Shown piece by piece: positions 60,776 to 64,000 of a stretch of DNA of 64,000 nucleotides. The notes below the pieces were generated by a model that was not told the DNA's origin, searched no databases, and was given only the letters and a program-made list of their open reading frames with translations. The first letter of the stretch is position 1. Every line of letters begins with the position of its first letter. The translations under genes and the position numbers were made by a program. The DNA comes from an uncultured Lachnospiraceae bacterium (GTDB taxonomy: Bacteria; Bacillota; Clostridia; Lachnospirales; Lachnospiraceae): positions 1 to 64,000 of the forward strand of contig CAJKGK010000012.1 in the NCBI GenBank assembly GCA_905199445.1. The letters run 5' to 3'.

Positions 60776-61423
60776 TTACAGCTCAAGATTTCCTGTAATC
60801 ATAAAGGTAATCCATTTTGCAATATTGGTACTGTGGTCAGCCATACGTTCCAGATATTTAATAATCATAAGATAATCCACATACTGGCTGATTCTCTCCG
60901 GATTATGTTTCATGGCAATACACAGTTCGGATTTGATTTTTCCGAAATAATCGTCCACAACATCATCCGCCTTCATAACATTATATGCCTTTTGGGCATC
61001 CTCATCCACAAAGGCTTCGATCACCTCTGCTACCATCTGACGCATGGCAGTGATCATCTCCACCACCCAGGATGGCATAGGAATTTCTTTTTCCTCGGAC
61101 AAAAGCAGTATATATTCGGAAATATCACAGCAATGATCCGCTATACGCTCAATATCGGAAATAATACGCATATATGAAGAAATTTTTCTCAAATCTGTTG
61201 CCACGGGCGCCTGTTTTGCAATCAGATTAATACATTTGGTCTCAATCCCGCACTCAATGCCGTCGATTTGATCATCATCTGCAATAATCTCTCTGGCCAG
61301 GTCCGCATCCATTAAATTCAGAGCCTTAATCATCTTGTCAATAGAAACCTGGAGAACTTCTCCCATATGAATTACATCTTTATTTAAAACCTTAAGTTCT
61401 TCCTGATAAATAATTCTTGTCAT
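60776..61423 (-). CDS. phoU: Phosphate transport system regulator PhoU
   Basis: The start at 61423 (MTRIIYQEEL) has GGGAGG nearby; the open frame reaches 32 codons further into pstB. The 215-residue helical protein has the two PhoU repeats with the metal-binding motif E/DxxxD, seen in MRIISDIERIADHCCDISEY (about 97-116) and the second MIIKYLERMADHSTNIAKW (about 187-205). PhoU links the Pst transporter with PhoR, keeping the pathway off when phosphate is ample. It is immediately downstream of pstB. Confidence 0.93.
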   Translation of the reverse strand: MTRIIYQEELKVLNKDVIHMGEVLQVSIDKMIKALNLMDADLAREIIADDDQIDGIECGIETKCINLIAKQAPVATDLRKISSYMRIISDIERIADHCCDISEYILLLSEEKEIPMPSWVVEMITAMRQMVAEVIEAFVDEDAQKAYNVMKADDVVDDYFGKIKSELCIAMKHNPERISQYVDYLMIIKYLERMADHSTNIAKWITFMITGNLEL

Positions 61424-61436
61424 AACATCCTCCCAA

Positions 61437-62195
61437 TCAACCAAAACGTCCGGTAATATATTCTTCTGTTTTCTTTTCCTTTGGCGCATTAAATACCTGC
61501 TGAGTCTGACCATACTCAATCACATCGCCAGTCAGGAAAAATGCCGTTTTATCCGAAATACGGCTGGCCTGCTGCATATTATGGGTTACAATAATAATTG
61601 TATACTTTTTCTTCAGCTCTGCAACCAAATCTTCAATTTTCAATGTAGAAATCGGGTCAAGAGCGGATGTAGGCTCATCCATTAAAATCACCTCCGGCTC
61701 AACGGCCAGTGTTCTGGCAATACATAACCGCTGCTGCTGCCCACCGGACAGCCCCAGTGCATTTTTTTTCAGTCTGTCCTTAAGTTCATCCCAGATGGAA
61801 GCCTGCCTGAGACTGCGCTCCACGATTTCATCCAGCACCTGTTTTTTCTTTGTCCCATGAATTCTGGGTCCATAGGCAATATTATCATAAATACTCATCG
61901 GGAATGGATTAGGCTGCTGAAAAACCATGCCCACCTTGTGTCTGAGTAAAATAGGATCCAGCTCCGTAAAAATATTTTTCCCGTCCAGTGTCACTGTCCC
62001 TTCGATTTTAACGCCGTCTACCAGGTCGTTCATTCTGTTTAGTGTTTTCAAAAATGTGGACTTTCCACAGCCGCTGGGACCAATAAAAGCCGTAATTTCG
62101 TTTTCCATAATATCCATATTAATATGATTTAAGGCTTTAAAATTGCCGTAATAAAGGTCTAAATTTTTAACAGAAAATTTTGTTTTATGTTCCAT
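61437..62195 (-). CDS. pstB: Phosphate ABC transporter ATPase
   Basis: The 252-residue protein is PstB: Walker A GPSGCGKST (39-47), Q-loop VFQQPNPFPMSIYDNIAYGPR (about 92-112), signature LSGGQQQRLCIARTLA (about 150-165), Walker B VILMDEPTSALDP and the H-loop VTHNMQQA. PstB powers high-affinity phosphate import with PstA and PstC. Order pstC-pstA-pstB-phoU is the usual one. 13 bases before the phoU start. Confidence 0.97.
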   Translation of the reverse strand: MEHKTKFSVKNLDLYYGNFKALNHINMDIMENEITAFIGPSGCGKSTFLKTLNRMNDLVDGVKIEGTVTLDGKNIFTELDPILLRHKVGMVFQQPNPFPMSIYDNIAYGPRIHGTKKKQVLDEIVERSLRQASIWDELKDRLKKNALGLSGGQQQRLCIARTLAVEPEVILMDEPTSALDPISTLKIEDLVAELKKKYTIIIVTHNMQQASRISDKTAFFLTGDVIEYGQTQQVFNAPKEKKTEEYITGRFG

Positions 62196-62250
62196 TTTCG
62201 ATTAATCCTCTTTCTTTAACATTTCTGCTCACTTACTTTTCCTGCAGGCA

Positions 62251-63129
62251 TTAACTTTTTTCACCGGAATTTTTTTTGCGTATTCTATGACTCCACGCAT
62301 TGGCACCAATACTGAAGGCCAATACTAAAATCATTAAAACAGCTGATGAAAGATTGGCCAGCGCCCGATCCTGGCCATTTGTCTGCAGATTCCAGATCTG
62401 AATGGATAATGTTTCAGCAGGTCTTAAAAGATTCAGCGGGCATGTGGGAGATGTAAGATTCCAGTTTCCCCAGTTAAGGCTGCTTCCCGAACCGGTTGTA
62501 TAAAGAAGTACAGCGGCTTCGCCAAAACCCCTGCCCGCTGCCAGAATAATACCTGTCATAATTCTGGGAACACAGGCAGGCAAAAGTACACGAAAGATAG
62601 TCTGCCATCGGGTAGCTCCAAGTCCTAAGCTGGCCTGAATATATCCGTCGGGAAGTCCTTTAATGGCATCCTCTGTTGTAGTCGTAATCAGGGGCAGCGT
62701 CAATATGGAAACCGACAGGGCGCCGGCCAAAAGGCTTTTCCCCATACCCATAAATACAAGAAAAATAAGATAACCAAAAAGGCCCACAACGATGGACGGT
62801 AATGATGACAGAGTTTCAATACATATTCTTAAAAATTTTGTAACAAAACCCTGTTTGGCATACATCGCCAGATAAATCCCTGCAAAAACGCCGATAGGCA
62901 CAGATACAAGCAAGGCTATCAATACAAGATAAATTGTGTTAAACAGCTGATTTCCAATGCTCCCTTTTCTTGAAAAGGCAAACATCTCAGGGGTTGCACC
63001 GGCCAGTCCGCCGATAATGACCTTGCCTGCAAAGGCGATCAGAAGTACAAAAAAGAAAATAGCGATTCCGTAAAAGATCACGGTCATTGCTTTATCAACG
63101 CCGTTGGCACGTTTAATTCTTCGATTCAT
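62251..63129 (-). CDS. pstA: Phosphate ABC transporter permease PstA
   Basis: The 292-residue membrane protein has six helices and the EAA-like ATPase contact loop in LPDGYIQASLGLGATRWQTIFRVLLP (about 160-185). The N-terminus is cytoplasmic, MNRRIKRAN. It forms the membrane pore with PstC. It directly follows pstC without a gap. Confidence 0.96.
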   Translation of the reverse strand: MNRRIKRANGVDKAMTVIFYGIAIFFFVLLIAFAGKVIIGGLAGATPEMFAFSRKGSIGNQLFNTIYLVLIALLVSVPIGVFAGIYLAMYAKQGFVTKFLRICIETLSSLPSIVVGLFGYLIFLVFMGMGKSLLAGALSVSILTLPLITTTTEDAIKGLPDGYIQASLGLGATRWQTIFRVLLPACVPRIMTGIILAAGRGFGEAAVLLYTTGSGSSLNWGNWNLTSPTCPLNLLRPAETLSIQIWNLQTNGQDRALANLSSAVLMILVLAFSIGANAWSHRIRKKNSGEKS

Positions 63130-64000
63130 TTATTTTTTGTCCTCCTTATCGATTGTCGCTTTATGTGAAAAATGATGAATTAAGGAAATAAATAATAATG
63201 CAATCAAAAACAGCAGTAATGCCATTGTCCACAATGCGGATTTCATTTCTCCGCCCTCCATGGCATTGCCCATCTGAGAGGCAATCTCAGTTGTCAGGGT
63301 TTTGGATGTTGAAAAAATACTTGTGGGAAGTGCCGTTGTCTGTCCAATTACCATGGCCACCGCCAGCGCTTCACCAAAGGCTCTGGCCAGCCCCAGAATA
63401 ATACCGGAAATAATTCCCGGTCTGGCTGCTGGGAGCACAATTTTATAGATCATCTGCCATCTTGTAGAACCCAGACCATAAGCTGCATATCTGCACTCTA
63501 CCGGTACAGCCCCGATGGCATCTGCACTCACTGTTGTAATTGTGGGAAAAATCATAATAGCAAGCACAATACCTGCCGCAAGGATAGAGTGTCCCACCTG
63601 TCTGTCAAAAACCGTTTTTATAAAAGGCACAAGCACTGTCAGGCCCACCCATCCATAGACAACGGAAGGGATGCCCGCAAAAATTTCCACCACGGGTCTG
63701 TAAAAACGTTCTCCAAACTTTTTTGATATTTCTGTAATAAAAATAGCCGATCCCAGGGCAAAAGGGGTGGCAATCAACAGGGCCAGTCCGCATACACATA
63801 ATGAACCTGCAATAAAAATCAGGGCACCAACATGCCCACCGCCCTGGGCATTATCTGCCGGACTCCAGTCTGCACTACCCAGAAACTCAAATATGGAATG
63901 CCCGAATTTTAAAAACGTATCTGACCCTTTGTAAACCAGAAATGCTCCGATTCCTATGGTCAGGACGATTACAAACATTCCGCATATCACAGCCAGTCCC
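63130..64000 (-). CDS. pstC: Phosphate ABC transporter permease PstC (5' end cut by the window)
   Basis: The visible 290-odd residues cover almost all of PstC: AIGAVPVECRYAAYGLGSTRWQMIYKIVLP-like ATPase contact loop and RAFGEALAVAMVIGQT. The frame stays open to the right edge (position 64000), and the nearest possible start is a GTG at 63990 inside the first helix. Normal PstC begins some 15-25 residues earlier, so the true start lies beyond the window. pstS is expected next. Confidence 0.93.
   Translation of the reverse strand, partial: GLAVICGMFVIVLTIGIGAFLVYKGSDTFLKFGHSIFEFLGSADWSPADNAQGGGHVGALIFIAGSLCVCGLALLIATPFALGSAIFITEISKKFGERFYRPVVEIFAGIPSVVYGWVGLTVLVPFIKTVFDRQVGHSILAAGIVLAIMIFPTITTVSADAIGAVPVECRYAAYGLGSTRWQMIYKIVLPAARPGIISGIILGLARAFGEALAVAMVIGQTTALPTSIFSTSKTLTTEIASQMGNAMEGGEMKSALWTMALLLFLIALLFISLIHHFSHKATIDKEDKK

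Noticed and set aside
1..64000. tRNA or rRNA genes
   Set aside because: I looked in the gaps for tRNA arms and CCA-adjacent hairpins and saw none. Short gaps leave little room. A dedicated search could still find one.

Overview
The window reads as chromosome of a strictly anaerobic, low-to-moderate-GC Firmicute, most likely a gut Clostridia of the Lachnospiraceae type. The signs are strong AGGAGG ribosome-binding sites, consensus sigma-A promoters, a ferredoxin-linked 2-oxoacid oxidoreductase with phosphotransbutyrylase and butyrate kinase, a T-box in front of serS, a glucose PTS with GlcT-type antitermination, a Spo0A-like regulator, a GGGtGRT protein paired with a NifU-like scaffold, and several stand-alone 4Fe-4S proteins. 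Nearly all genes are on the minus strand. Only three are clearly on the plus strand (5555-6364, 30281-31168, 31397-32668). I saw no tRNA, rRNA, CRISPR array, transposase or phage gene.

Layout by position: (1) 167-3011, a MarR-controlled module (marR, NmrA-like reductase, MATE efflux pump) with a shared 14-bp operator before each gene. (2) 3311-6745, a prolyl oligopeptidase, a divergent DAPG-hydrolase-like protein and a small unknown. (3) 6880-12251, the ptb-buk-ATPase-vorDABC operon for 2-oxoacid oxidation with ATP recovery, driven by a tandemly duplicated promoter. (4) 12575-15121, serS with its T-box, and uppP. (5) 15195-20225, PTS core (ptsH, ptsI) and glucose permease ptsG with its antiterminator gene. 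(6) 20588-22954, a duplicated CmpB-type membrane protein and a GT2 glycosyltransferase. (7) 23028-26724, a flavoprotein reductase, ferredoxin and Na+/solute symporter cassette. (8) 26851-29994, a large SF1 helicase with extra C-terminal domains. (9) 30281-33444, sugar-isomerase-like, esterase and phosphoesterase genes. (10) 33614-37183, GGGtGRT and NifU-like pair, CPBP protease and a left-handed beta-helix protein. (11) 37282-44623, a giant Ig-repeat surface protein with a transmembrane Ser/Thr kinase. (12) 45043-48530, rhamnose isomerase and rhamnulokinase, and a CBS-ACT protein. (13) 48624-52434, zinc-ribbon protein, receiver-less Spo0A, AraC regulator and ThuA-like protein. (14) 52514-56849, FliB-like methylase, Fe-S aldo/keto reductase and topoisomerase III. 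(15) 56928-64000, the phosphate regulon (phoR, phoP, Na/Pi cotransporter, phoU, pstB, pstA and pstC, which runs off the right edge).

Physiologically the window links sugar uptake (PTS, rhamnose), fermentation of 2-oxoacids to short-chain acids with ATP from butyrate kinase, a possible flavin-based electron sink, and phosphate scavenging. Its least understood parts are the ATPase inside the vor operon, the kinase/Ig-protein pair, the flavoprotein-symporter cassette, the receiver-less Spo0A with 0A-like boxes, and a 28-bp duplication of the end of the GGGtGRT gene. Motif readings were done by eye. No similarity search was run, so family names rest on recognised motifs and lengths.
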